Source: JABWAM01 sp964653025
GTDB lineage: Bacteria; Verrucomicrobiota; Verrucomicrobiia; JABWAM01
Length of the DNA stretch: 59,687 nucleotides
Reading direction: 5' to 3'
NCBI GenBank assembly: GCA_964653025.1
Contig: CAZZBZ010000013.1
Coordinates: forward strand, 1-59,687
Shown here: positions 40,328 through 48,346 of the stretch, piece after piece
Layout: each line of letters starts with the position of its first letter
Position numbering within the stretch: position 1 is the stretch's first letter
Translations under genes and position numbers: made by a program
Notes under the pieces: model-generated
The model's database searches: none
Told to the model about the DNA's origin: nothing
The model's input: only the letters and a program-made list of their open reading frames with translations

Positions 40328-40558
40328 GGGAGGCGAGGAGGATGAAATCAACGAAGGCCTCTCGCAAGCGTGAACGCAGGGATCGACGGGAAAGCAGGGG
40401 AAGAGGAGTTCGGGAACTTCCCGCGCCTCTACCGCAACCGAGTTACTCGACGCGCCACGTGGTCCGCTCTTCGAGATCGCCCCGCCGATGGCGGTTCCGG
40501 TTCCGCCCGAGCCATGAAAAGGCATGGAGGGGGCTGTCCCATGTCCGAAAGGATCGGA

Positions 40559-40891
40559 CTACATTCTGGCTCTCCCGCATTCGGTTCGAAACCGCCTCGG
40601 CGACATGCCGGTGTGCTGGGTGAACCACTTGGAGAAGTAGTAGGCGTCGCAGAATCCGAGCAGGCCGGCGATGGATTGAATCTTCTCGTTCGACTCGCGC
40701 AGGTGCTCCTGCGCCTTTGCCAGGCGGTGACGCATCCAGAACTCCTTCGGGGAAACCCCCCAGGTTCTTCGAAATCTCCGGTTCATCTGGCTGATGCTCA
40801 GATGCACGGTGTTCGCCAGGCGTGTCGCCTCAAAAGGGATGGCCCGCGGATTCCGGATGTGGTCGGCGAGGTGGATCATTGCGGGGTCCAT
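40559..40891 (-). pseudogene. AraC-family regulator remnant, only the C-terminal HTH domain
   Basis: 110 residues can be read from MDPAMIHLADHIRNPRAIPF. They form a complete AraC double helix-turn-helix: VHLSISQMNRRFRRTWGVSP, KEFWMRHRLAKAQEHLRESN, KIQSIAGLLGFCDAYYFSKW and FTQHTGMSPRRFRTECG. The N-terminal ligand-binding half (normally ~150-190 residues) is missing: upstream sequence turns into a UroD-like gene on the opposite strand within ~20 nt. It could still make a DNA-binding-only protein, but the native promoter is gone. The remnant lies 231 nt upstream of leuS. Confidence 0.8.
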
Positions 40892-40897
40892 CGGGCT

Positions 40898-41289
40898 GCG
40901 CCCCCGCTTACAGGGAAATGGCCCAAGAGGTGCACCGGCAGGGGCTCTTCTGCTACAAGCACTGCTGCGGAAACTACAATCCGCTGCTGGATGATCTGCC
41001 ATCCACGGGGATCGACGCGATGGATGGAATTGACCCGACCAGCGGCATGAGCGTGAAGAACACCAAGGACCGTATCGGTACCCGGCTTACGTTGATGGGC
41101 GGAATCAGTTGTCTTACGCTGCTGAATGGCACTCCAGAGGCGGTCTACGCAGAAGCCTGTCAGTGTGTGTTGGATGGCAAGCCTGGCTGGCGGTATGCCT
41201 TGGGAACCGCTTGTGCGGTACCTCGGGGAACACCTCCCGCCAATCTGCTGGCAGCCCGCCAATCGGTAATTGAACATGGAAACTACTGA
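40898..41289 (+). pseudogene. UroD-like decarboxylase/methyltransferase remnant, C-terminal part only
   Basis: The frame from about 40898 to the stop at 41289 encodes the C-terminal third of a uroporphyrinogen-decarboxylase-superfamily protein: EMAQEVHRQGLFCYKHCCGN, YNPLLDDLPSTGIDAMDGID, PTSGMSVKNTKDRIGTRLTL, MGGISCLTLLNGTPEAVYAE. A full protein would have ~340-370 residues; here the first ~220 or more are missing. An ATG at 40918 could start a short product, but there is no ribosome site. The break abuts the 5' break of the AraC remnant. Confidence 0.8.
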
Positions 41290-41406
41290 CATCGAAATGA
41301 ATGTTCCAGAATCCAGAGCAAAGAAACGCAATAAACGAACCAAAACGGCATCTGGATGCGGTGTATACCGGCCCGAAATTAGTTTCATTAACTGTGAGTT
41401 ATTCCT

Positions 41407-42465
41407 ATGAGCAACGACTTTGGATTTGAACCGGATTTCGAGAATCTCAAGACCGTCCTCATGGGAGGAGTTGGAGCGCGAGTGCCCAACGTGGAACTCG
41501 TCATCGACCGAGAGATCAAAGAGGCGTGGCTCGGGCGTCCCGTGAACGCCCCGCGCGAAGAGGTCGATTTTCGCTACCGTGCGGGCTACGACTACGTGTG
41601 GGTCAGCGTGGGAATGATTGACCCGGCGGGCACTGTGAACAAAGAGCAGGTTCGAGAAACGGAAGGCAGAGAGTTTGCCGGCAAGGACCGTCGCGTCTGG
41701 GCTGACCAAGGGAAGGGAATCCTCCGCACGATGAAGGACGTCGAGGCGTATCCATGGCCGTCCGCCGCAGACCTCGATTACGGTCCCTTTCACGAAACGG
41801 TGGCCCACCTGAAACCGGGAATGAAGGTGATCGCCATTCTCGGCAAGATCTTCACGGCGGCATGGCAGTTGGTTGGGTTCGAACGATTCTGTGAACTCAT
41901 TCACGATGAGCCCGAGATGATCGCCGGTCTTCTCCGGAGGATTGGCGACCTACAGGTGGCGGTTCTCGATCGCGTGGCGCGAATCCCAGGAGTGGGCGCG
42001 GTCTGGTGCCCGGATGACATCGCCTACCATACCGGCCCGATGCTTGCCCCCGAATGGTTCCGGGGCAATCTCTGGCCGCATTACCGATTGATGGCGGAGA
42101 TCTGTCGCGCTCGGGGATTGCCGTTCATCTACCACTCCGACGGGAACATCACCTCCGTGGCGGAAGATATTATTGCTTCCGGCTTCAACGCCCTTCACCC
42201 GATCGAGCCGGAGTCGCTGGACATCTACCGCTTGCGCCAGCAGGTCGGGCGCCGTTTGTGCCTGATGGGAAACATCCGCGTCCATCTTCTCGCGACGGCC
42301 GCCCCTGACGAAATCCGAGGCCTGGTCCGGGACCGGTTGGTCAACCTTGGATATCGGGGGGGCTATTGCGTCGGATCCTCAAACTCCGTCCCCAACTACG
42401 TGAAAATGGAGAACTACCGGGCGATGCTTGAAACGAGCGCCATGCTTGGGCGAGTTCCGTGCTGA
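41407..42465 (+). CDS. UroD-superfamily protein (methyltransferase/decarboxylase-like)
   Basis: 352 residues, apparently intact. WVSVGMIDPAGTVNKEQVRE, FHETVAHLKPGMKVIAILGK, VWCPDDIAYHTGPMLAPEWF, GLPFIYHSDGNITSVAEDII, ASGFNALHPIEPESLDIYRL and RLCLMGNIRVHLLATAAPDE fit the uroporphyrinogen-decarboxylase superfamily, closer to the MtbA/MtaA-like and catabolic UroD proteins than to true HemE (no N-terminal RxPVWxMRQAG). It is only distantly similar to the remnant at 40898-41289. The function of these paralogues is mostly unknown; corrinoid methyl transfer or decarboxylation are family options. It converges on the dehydrogenase at 42507. Confidence 0.85.
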   Translation: MSNDFGFEPDFENLKTVLMGGVGARVPNVELVIDREIKEAWLGRPVNAPREEVDFRYRAGYDYVWVSVGMIDPAGTVNKEQVRETEGREFAGKDRRVWADQGKGILRTMKDVEAYPWPSAADLDYGPFHETVAHLKPGMKVIAILGKIFTAAWQLVGFERFCELIHDEPEMIAGLLRRIGDLQVAVLDRVARIPGVGAVWCPDDIAYHTGPMLAPEWFRGNLWPHYRLMAEICRARGLPFIYHSDGNITSVAEDIIASGFNALHPIEPESLDIYRLRQQVGRRLCLMGNIRVHLLATAAPDEIRGLVRDRLVNLGYRGGYCVGSSNSVPNYVKMENYRAMLETSAMLGRVPC

Positions 42466-42506
42466 ACAACTCGGCGGCGTTCTTTCAGCCGCGGTGCCGC
42501 GCCGCG

Positions 42507-43466
42507 TCATGCGTTCACCACATTCTGCGGTTTCCCCTCAAGGAAGGCGCGGAGGTTGTCCGCAGCGATCTGGAGGAGCCGCGCGCGCGCTGCCCGTGTC
42601 GCCCATGCGATATGCGGGGTGATGAAGCAGTTCTTCGCCGCGAGGAGCGGGTTATCCGGCCTCGGCGGCTCCACGGAGAGTACGTCAAGTCCCGCCCCGG
42701 CGATCCTGCTGGCGTTGAGCGCCTCAGTCAGCGCCGCCTCGTCCACGAGCGGACCGCGGCTCGTGTTGATGAGAAACGCCGTCGGCTTCATCAGCGCGAG
42801 CCGCTCGCGGTTGATCAGCCCCTTCGTCTCGGGGGTGAGCGGGCAGTGCAGGCTCACCGCGTCGCTCTCGCGGAGGAGTTCCTCGAGCGATACGAGCCGG
42901 GTTCCGTCGCGTTCTCCGAGCGGAAACTCCGGGCTGAACGCGAGGACCCGCATCCCGAACGCGCGGGCGACTGCGCCGGTCGCCTGCCCAATCCGCCCGA
43001 AGCCCACGATCCCCATCGTGAGCCCCTCGAGTTCCATGAGCGGCGAGTTCCAATAGCAGAAATCGGGGCATTTCGCCCAGTCACCCCGAGTCACCGTTCG
43101 TGCGTGGTCGCCGACCCGCTGTGCCAGGTTGAGGAGGTGAGCGAAGACCATCTGCGCCACCGAGCGTGTCCCGTAGGTGGGGATGTTCACGACCGGGATC
43201 TTCCGCTCCCGCGCGGCCTCGATGTCCACCACGTTGTAGCCCGTGGCGAGGACGCCGACGTACTTCAGCTTTGGGAGCTGCGCGAAGTGCTCGCGGGAAA
43301 GAACGGTCTTGTTCGTGAGGATGATCTCCGCGCCGGCAGCGCGGGGGACAACCTCGCCCGGGGTCGAGCGATCGTGAGTGACGAACTCCCCGAGGGCCTT
43401 GATCGGTCCCCAGTCGAGGTCCCCGGGATTCAGCGTGTATCCATCGAGACAGACGATCTTGGGCAT
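42507..43466 (-). CDS. D-2-hydroxyacid dehydrogenase (NAD-dependent)
   Basis: 319 residues from MPKIVCLDGYTLNPGDLDWG; the longer frame to 43625 is discounted. The Rossmann nucleotide-binding motif is GIVGFGRIGQATG. Catalytic-domain marks are VGVLATGYNVVDIEAARERK, NTSRGPLVDEAALTEALN (Arg), GAGLDVLSVEPP (Glu) and ITPHIAWATRAARARL (His). The family reduces 2-ketoacids such as glyoxylate, hydroxypyruvate or phosphohydroxypyruvate; the DGYTLNPGDL N terminus is often seen in glycerate/hydroxypyruvate-type members. The exact substrate is unclear. Confidence 0.92.
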   Translation of the reverse strand: MPKIVCLDGYTLNPGDLDWGPIKALGEFVTHDRSTPGEVVPRAAGAEIILTNKTVLSREHFAQLPKLKYVGVLATGYNVVDIEAARERKIPVVNIPTYGTRSVAQMVFAHLLNLAQRVGDHARTVTRGDWAKCPDFCYWNSPLMELEGLTMGIVGFGRIGQATGAVARAFGMRVLAFSPEFPLGERDGTRLVSLEELLRESDAVSLHCPLTPETKGLINRERLALMKPTAFLINTSRGPLVDEAALTEALNASRIAGAGLDVLSVEPPRPDNPLLAAKNCFITPHIAWATRAARARLLQIAADNLRAFLEGKPQNVVNA

Positions 43467-43613
43467 TGGGGGATTCTCACAGGGGCCCTGACGCGGCACA
43501 AGCGCATCCTGTCGGGCTATTCCCGCAGCCGCGGGACGAGCCGCGCAAGCGGTTCCCAAAAAACCGGACATCGCAACGATCCTTACGCGAGGATTTGGAA
43601 AAACCCATACGGC

Positions 43614-43642
43614 TTGTCTTTTCATTTGTTAGACCGTATCGT
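43614..43642 (+). promoter_or_regulatory. Candidate promoter of the toxin-antitoxin pair
   Basis: TTGTCT (43614-43619) and TATCGT (43637-43642) are 17 nt apart, each 4 of 6 to consensus. The predicted start falls about 1-3 nt before the antitoxin ATG at 43652, implying a leaderless or nearly leaderless mRNA. Confidence 0.4.
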
Positions 43643-43651
43643 CTGACAAAT
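43624..43651 (+). promoter_or_regulatory. Operator-like inverted repeat of the toxin-antitoxin pair
   Basis: ATTTGTTAGAC (43624-43634) and GTCTGACAAAT (43641-43651) are inverted repeats matching at 10 of 11 positions around CGTATC. The repeat covers the candidate -10 and abuts the ATG, the usual place for autorepression by an antitoxin or antitoxin-toxin complex. Confidence 0.7.
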
Positions 43652-43876
43652 ATGAAAATCGTCACAGCCCGTGAGTTCTACCACAATACCGGTCTGGTGG
43701 ATGGCCTGCCTGAAGGTCACCAGATGGTGGTCACCGCCAGGGGACGGCCCAAGTTTATCGTCACCAAAGGCGCCCGTCTCAAGATGACTCGCGAACTGGC
43801 CGAAGCCCGTTCTGTGGGCGATTCCCGTGCAACCAAATTCGACGGCGTCTCGTTTCTTAAATCACTCAAGAAGTGA
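43652..43876 (+). CDS. Antitoxin, Phd/YefM-like
   Basis: 74 residues from MKIVTAREFYHNTGLVDGLP. The N-terminal strand-helix with VVTARGRPKFIVTKGAR resembles Phd/YefM-type antitoxins, which bind DNA with the N-terminal half and the toxin with the C-terminal half (ATKFDGVSFLKSLKK). It overlaps the toxin start by 4 nt (GTGA). Longer in-frame translation from 43466 is rejected because it reads through the operator. It neutralises the PIN toxin and probably represses the operon. Confidence 0.75.
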   Translation: MKIVTAREFYHNTGLVDGLPEGHQMVVTARGRPKFIVTKGARLKMTRELAEARSVGDSRATKFDGVSFLKSLKK

Positions 43877-44331
43877 AGCTTTACGCAGACACCTCGTGGT
43901 GGCTGGGGTGCAAATGTCGGCGGGACATGCACCACGTCATGGCGACGACCCTCTTCGATCGCGATCCCCATGCGCAAGTTCTGTGGACGCCGTGGCATCG
44001 CGTGGAGGTCTTCAACTGCTTCCGTCAGGCCGAACGCGCGGGTCTGGTATCCTCCGGCGAATCCCGTCATCTGATCCGCATGCTCGAACAGGAGGTGCGT
44101 TTGGGCTACTGGCCACATATCGAGTTCGACTGGACGGACGCCATTCGCACCGCTTGCGAGATTGGTGCGGAGCATGCCCTGACGATGAGCGTTCGCGCCA
44201 TGGACCTGTTTCATGTTTCCATTGCTCTGGTGGTGGCCGCTGACGCCTTTCTGTCTTTCGATGACGACCAGAACGCCCTCGCGAAAGCGGTGGGCCTTCC
44301 CCTGTTCAGTCTAACTTCACGCACCCGCTGA
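43873..44331 (+). CDS. PIN-domain toxin (VapC-type ribonuclease)
   Basis: 152 residues from a GTG (VKLYADTSWWLGC). The four acidic PIN residues are visible: Asp6 in YADTSWW, Glu45 in WHRVEVFN, Asp111 in RAMDLFHVSIAL and Asp130 in FLSFDDDQNALAKAVGL. These proteins cleave RNA, often tRNA. Coupling to the upstream antitoxin by a 4-nt overlap and the shared operator identify a type-II toxin-antitoxin pair. All catalytic positions are kept, so it looks active. Confidence 0.88.
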   Translation: MKLYADTSWWLGCKCRRDMHHVMATTLFDRDPHAQVLWTPWHRVEVFNCFRQAERAGLVSSGESRHLIRMLEQEVRLGYWPHIEFDWTDAIRTACEIGAEHALTMSVRAMDLFHVSIALVVAADAFLSFDDDQNALAKAVGLPLFSLTSRTR

Positions 44332-44381
44332 CCACGTCCCGCGCGATCGACTGGGTGCCAGACTCCCTATTCTTTCCCGGG

Positions 44382-44402
44382 CTATATCGCATTGCGATAT
44401 AG
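44382..44402. promoter_or_regulatory. Perfect palindrome CTATATCGCA-T-TGCGATATAG
   Basis: Two exact 10-bp arms flank a single T. AT/CG composition and symmetry are those of a repressor operator, as found before some toxin-antitoxin or HTH-regulator genes, but no such gene follows on either strand. Confidence 0.6.
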
Positions 44403-44454
44403 TGATCGGGAATCCCTTCCGGTCGGCGGTTTTCCGCCCGATGCCTTCCACCGC

Positions 44455-44523
44455 AGCCAACGTTTCCAGACCGGCCCCGACCACCCCGGATTTTCCCTCC
44501 CGATCGTCCGCAACCACGCGCAT
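44455..44523 (-). pseudogene. Possible 5' relic of an ERCC4-domain nuclease gene
   Basis: The minus-strand frame from the ATG at 44523 reads MRVVADDREGKSGVVGAGLE, which resembles the first strand and DDRE metal motif of ERCC4/XPF-type nucleases. Downstream residues lose the similarity, and the expected ERKT motif is not in frame. No other part of such a gene is present. The call rests on ~15 residues only. Confidence 0.25.
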
Positions 44524-44632
44524 GCCGCCATCGTGCGCCGATCCGCCCTCGCTTCAAATCCGAAAATGGCGTGCCGCGCAAACGACCGTTTGAAGCGGAT
44601 CGAGCCTGCTTCAGCGCGCGCGTCCGCGCGGG

Positions 44633-46870
44633 CTAGAGCTTCTGGGCGGTTTTCTCGACCTGAAAGGCTTCGATGATGTCGCCGGGCTCGAAGTCGTTGA
44701 AATTTTCCACGCGGATGCCGCACTCGAGGCCGGTGCGGACCTCGTTCACGTCGTCCTGGAAGCGGCGGAGGCTGCCGAGACCGCCCTCGAAGAGGACGTT
44801 GCGGTTGCGGACGACGCGGACGCGGCTGCGGCGCTCGATGCGCCCGTGGCTGACGATGCAGCCGGCGACCGTGCCGCCCTTGGAGACCTCGAAGACCTGC
44901 TTGACCTCGGCCTGGCCGAGGGAGACGAGTTTCGTATCAGGATCGAGGAGGCCGGCCATGATCTCCTGCAGCTTGTCCATGATCTCGTAGATGATGCGGA
45001 AAAGCTGGATCTGGACGCCCTCGCGTTTGGCGGCTTCGGCGGCGGTGGGGTCCACTTTCACCTGGAAACCGATGATGAGCGCCTTCGAGGCGGTGGAGAG
45101 GAGGACGTCCGACTCGGTGATCGGGCCGACGGCGGTGTGGATGACCTCCACCTTCACCTTGGTCTGGGGCAGCTTGACGACGGACTGGGCGATCGCCTCG
45201 GCGGAGCCCTGGACATCCGCCTTGAGGATGACCTTGAGGAGCTTGCGGTTGTCGGTGGTGTTGGTGAGGAGGTCCTCGAGAGTGAGGCGCTTGGGTCCCT
45301 CGAGCTTCGTGGCGCGGAGCTGCTCATGCTGGGTCTCGCTGTGCTGCCGTGCGAAAACATCGGACTCGACGACCCGGAAGGTGGAGCCGGCTTCGGGGAC
45401 ACCGGAAAGGCCGACGATCCTGGCGGGCTGGGACGGCTCCGCGAACTTGATGGGTTTGCCATGGTCATCGATGAGCGCCTTCACGCGGCCCCAGTGGGGG
45501 CCGACGATGAGCGTGTCGCCAACGCGGAGGGTGCCGCGGCGGACGAGGACGGTGGCGGTGGCCCCGCGGCCGGACTCCATCTGGGCCTCGATCACGCTGC
45601 CCTCGGCAGGGCCGGTGTTCTCGGCCTTGAGCTCCATGATCTCGGCCTGCAGGAGGATCATCTCAAGGATCTCGGTGATGCCCGTCTTTTTCGTGGCGGA
45701 GACGGGGACGGTGATCGTCTTGCCACCCCAGTCCTCAGAGGCGAGGTCTTTCTCCTGAAGCTGTTTCTTGACGCGGTCGAGCATGCGCTGGGAAGCATCG
45801 AGGTCCATCTTGGTGATGGCGACGATGATGGGGGCGTTGGCGGCGCGGGCGTGGCTGAGCGCCTCGAGGGTTTGGGGCATGAGGCCCTCGTTGCCCGCGA
45901 CGACGAGAATGACAATATCCGTGATGTTGGCGCCACGGATGCGCATCGCGGTGAAGGCCTCATGGCCTGGCGTATCGATGAAGGTGATACGGCGTGCGGG
46001 GGTCCCCTTCTCGGCCTTGGGATCAAGGGGGAGGGTGACGGTGTAGGCGCCGATGTGCTGGGTGATCCCCCCGGCCTCACCGGAAACGACGTTCGCCTTG
46101 CGGATGGCGTCGAGGAGGGAGGTCTTGCCGTGGTCGACGTGGCCCATGATCGTGACGACGGGAGGGCGACCGACGAGGACCATTTCCGCGAGCTTCCGCT
46201 CGGAGGGTTTCTCGGAGGACTTCGCGACATGGACGGGCTTGGGCGCTTCGGGGGCACGCTCGCGCTCGAGGCGGAATCCGTGTTTCTCGCAGACCTTGCG
46301 CGCCATCTCGAAGTCGAGCGCCTGGTTGATCGTGACGAGGATCTTCAACGCCATCAGGTCGCTGATGAGGTTGAAGGGGCGCAGGTTCATCGCCGTCGCA
46401 AGATCGCGGACGGTGAGAGGCGGCTTGAAAGGGATGATGCGAGGATCGACGGGCTTGGCGGGTTTGGCGGTCGGGGCGGGAGCTTCAGGCGCAGGCTCGG
46501 GGACGGATTCGCGAACGGGGGATGGGGCCTCCGCCACGGGGGGGGGAGCCGTGTCTGGCAGGGAAGGCTCGGTGGGCGGGGTCGAAGAAGGGGCTGGGGA
46601 AACCTCTGGCGGCAGCGCTGTTTTGGCAGATTTTAATTTAGCGGGGTGCGCCTCCGCATGTTTCGCCTCCGTGTGCTCGGCGTGGGGCTTGGCGACCTTG
46701 TGAGGTTTCTCGACGCGCTTCGTCTCGACCTTCGCCTTCTTCTCGTGCTTTTCCTCCTTGGGCTTGTGTGCCGGGGTTTTGTGGGCGGCGGGCTTGGCCG
46801 GGTGCGCCTTTGCGCTCTTCGGCTTCTCTTCGACGTGCCTGGCGTCGTCGGTTTTCTTTGAGGAAGGCAT
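44633..46870 (-). CDS. infB: Translation initiation factor IF-2
   Basis: 745 residues from MPSSKKTDDARHVEEKPKSA. The first ~190 residues are Lys/Ala/Pro/Glu-rich and low in complexity, as usual for IF-2. An IF2-N-like domain (VRDLATAMNLRPFNLISDLM) precedes the G domain: GHVDHGKTSLLDAIRK, DTPGHEAFTAMR, TKMDLD. The C-terminal fMet-tRNA-binding domain includes IECGIRVENFNDF-type sequence (LECGIRVENFNDFEPGDIIE). It starts 22 nt after the nusA stop; nusA-infB is a classical pair. Confidence 0.97.
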   Translation of the reverse strand: MPSSKKTDDARHVEEKPKSAKAHPAKPAAHKTPAHKPKEEKHEKKAKVETKRVEKPHKVAKPHAEHTEAKHAEAHPAKLKSAKTALPPEVSPAPSSTPPTEPSLPDTAPPPVAEAPSPVRESVPEPAPEAPAPTAKPAKPVDPRIIPFKPPLTVRDLATAMNLRPFNLISDLMALKILVTINQALDFEMARKVCEKHGFRLERERAPEAPKPVHVAKSSEKPSERKLAEMVLVGRPPVVTIMGHVDHGKTSLLDAIRKANVVSGEAGGITQHIGAYTVTLPLDPKAEKGTPARRITFIDTPGHEAFTAMRIRGANITDIVILVVAGNEGLMPQTLEALSHARAANAPIIVAITKMDLDASQRMLDRVKKQLQEKDLASEDWGGKTITVPVSATKKTGITEILEMILLQAEIMELKAENTGPAEGSVIEAQMESGRGATATVLVRRGTLRVGDTLIVGPHWGRVKALIDDHGKPIKFAEPSQPARIVGLSGVPEAGSTFRVVESDVFARQHSETQHEQLRATKLEGPKRLTLEDLLTNTTDNRKLLKVILKADVQGSAEAIAQSVVKLPQTKVKVEVIHTAVGPITESDVLLSTASKALIIGFQVKVDPTAAEAAKREGVQIQLFRIIYEIMDKLQEIMAGLLDPDTKLVSLGQAEVKQVFEVSKGGTVAGCIVSHGRIERRSRVRVVRNRNVLFEGGLGSLRRFQDDVNEVRTGLECGIRVENFNDFEPGDIIEAFQVEKTAQKL

Positions 46871-46892
46871 GAAGATAAGGAGGGGGGGTGCT

Positions 46893-48242
46893 TCAGGCGG
46901 CGGGCTTTTCGTCGACCTTTGGCTCGACGGGGACATCAACCGGGAGCGGGGTGGCTGCGGCGTCGGGCAACGGGGTGCCGTCGGCGGGCAGATTGGCTGA
47001 GACGAGGCGTAGCGCGATCTGATGGATGGCACGGCCCTGGTCCGCGGTGATTCCTCCGACGGCTTCGAGATCGGAAGGTTGGGCCTCTTGAATCGCCTCG
47101 ACGCTATTCAGTCCGCGAGCGACGAGTGCGGAGGCAATAGCCTCCGGTACGCTGAGGCGGCGAGCAAGATCTGTGATGGCGGCGCGCATCTGCTCGGCGA
47201 AAGCCATGTCGATGGTCTCATCGCGCTCGATGGCCACATGCCAGCCGATGAGCTTGGAAGTGAGGCGGGCGTTCTGGCCCCGCTTGCCGACGGCGGCGGC
47301 GAGGTCCTCGGCCGCAAGGCGGACGGTGATACGGCGATTGGCCTCATCCAACTCGATGGTCTTGATCTTGGCGGGCTTGAGCGCCTCGGCGACAAAGTCG
47401 CGGGCGTTGGGGTACCAGCGGATGATGTCCACCTTCTCGCCATTGAGTTCGCGAACAATGTTCTTCACGCGCGAGCCTTTCATGCCGACGCAGGCGCCGA
47501 CGGGGTCCACCTTCTCGTCGTTGGAGTGGACGGCCATCTTGGTGCGGAAGCCGGCTTCGCGGGCGAGGCCCTTGATCTCGACGGTCTTGTCGGCGATCTC
47601 GCTGACCTCGAGTTCGAAGAGGCGGCGGATGAAGTCGGGGTTGCTGCGAGAGAGGATGATCTCGGGGCCGTGCCCCTGGTTCTCGACGGCGAGGACGAAG
47701 GCGCGGAGGCGCTCGTTGATCTGATAATCCTCGGTGCTGACCCGCTCCCGGCTGGGAAGGCGGGCCTCGAAGCGGCCGAGGTCCACGAAGACATCACTCT
47801 TATCGAAGCGGCGAACGATGCCGCTCACGATGTCCCCGACGCGGTCCTTGAACTCGACGAAGATGCGTTCCTTCTCCGCGGAGCGCTGGCGCTGGAGGAT
47901 GGACTGGCGCGCCGTCTGGGCGGCGATGCGGCCGAAGTGGCGGACATCGAGTTCGACCTCGATCTCCTCGCCGGCGCGGGCGTCGGGCTTGATGCGGCGG
48001 GCGCGGAGGACGGGGATCTCACCCGCGGGGTCCTTGACGGCCTCGACGACGATGAGCTTGACGGTGGCGCGGATGTCGCCGGTCTTGGGATCGATGGTAA
48101 CGGTGATTCCGCGGGTGGGCTGTCCCTGTCCTTTTTGGGCGGCGGCGAGAATGCCGTCCTCCAGAGCCTTGATCATGGTGGCACGATCAATGCCCTTTTC
48201 CCTCTCGTAGTAATCCAGAAGAGTAATGAGTTCGCCGTTCAT
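46893..48242 (-). CDS. nusA: Transcription factor NusA
   Basis: 449 residues from MNGELITLLDYYEREKGIDR. Order: N-terminal polymerase-binding domain, S1 domain (VGDIVSGIVRRFDKSDVFVD), KH1 (RTKMAVHSNDEKVDPVGACV, then GMKGSRVKNIVRELNGEKVD) and KH2 (RRITVRLAAEDLAAAVGKRG). A C-terminal helix-hairpin-helix-like segment with SVPEAIASALVARGLNSVEA and a Pro-rich tail follow. NusA promotes pausing and intrinsic termination. An intrinsic terminator lies 19 nt before this start codon, pointing to attenuation. Confidence 0.97.
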   Translation of the reverse strand: MNGELITLLDYYEREKGIDRATMIKALEDGILAAAQKGQGQPTRGITVTIDPKTGDIRATVKLIVVEAVKDPAGEIPVLRARRIKPDARAGEEIEVELDVRHFGRIAAQTARQSILQRQRSAEKERIFVEFKDRVGDIVSGIVRRFDKSDVFVDLGRFEARLPSRERVSTEDYQINERLRAFVLAVENQGHGPEIILSRSNPDFIRRLFELEVSEIADKTVEIKGLAREAGFRTKMAVHSNDEKVDPVGACVGMKGSRVKNIVRELNGEKVDIIRWYPNARDFVAEALKPAKIKTIELDEANRRITVRLAAEDLAAAVGKRGQNARLTSKLIGWHVAIERDETIDMAFAEQMRAAITDLARRLSVPEAIASALVARGLNSVEAIQEAQPSDLEAVGGITADQGRAIHQIALRLVSANLPADGTPLPDAAATPLPVDVPVEPKVDEKPAA

Positions 48243-48252
48243 GTTTTTTTCC

Positions 48253-48284
48253 CCAAACAAAAAAGCGGGCTTGAGACCCGCTTT
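48253..48284 (-). terminator. Intrinsic terminator immediately before nusA (leader attenuator candidate)
   Basis: On the minus strand AAAGCGGG (48284-48277) pairs with CCCGCTTT (48269-48262), loop of 7, followed by a U-rich run to 48253 (total TTTTTTGTTT). This is the only textbook intrinsic terminator found in the window. It lies between the end of the RND gene and the nusA ATG, which is only 19 nt beyond the stem. Confidence 0.85.
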
Positions 48285-48318
48285 CGCGTCGGGTGCCGCC
48301 GTCTCGGGGGTTGGGAAG

Positions 48319-48346
48319 AATAGACGGAGGGCGGTCGGGCTGTCAA
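48319..48346 (-). promoter_or_regulatory. Candidate nusA promoter overlapping the RND gene's stop
   Basis: On the minus strand, TTGACA (48346-48341, perfect) contains the TGA stop of the RND gene. TCTATT (48324-48319, 4 of 6) follows at 16 nt. Predicted transcription starts near 48312, giving a ~70-nt leader that contains the terminator hairpin. Confidence 0.5.

Larger units (their letters stand above)
44332..44632. other. 301-nt gene-poor stretch after the toxin gene
   Basis: It contains a perfect 10-bp-arm palindrome (44382-44402), and on the minus strand a short frame whose beginning (MRVVADDREGKSGVV) resembles the start of ERCC4-type nucleases. Otherwise nothing was recognised. Confidence 0.6.

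Noticed and set aside
40328..40558. A T-box or leucine-responsive leader upstream of leuS
   Set aside because: No specifier stem, T-box sequence or terminator/antiterminator pair was found in the 231-nt gap.
40891..41002. A longer AraC start at 41002
   Set aside because: The extra 37 residues are read from the opposite strand of the UroD-like remnant and do not fit an AraC N-terminal domain.
44846..46636. A 596-residue + frame opposite infB
   Set aside because: Antisense to IF-2. Gly/Asp/Leu-rich shadow without domains.
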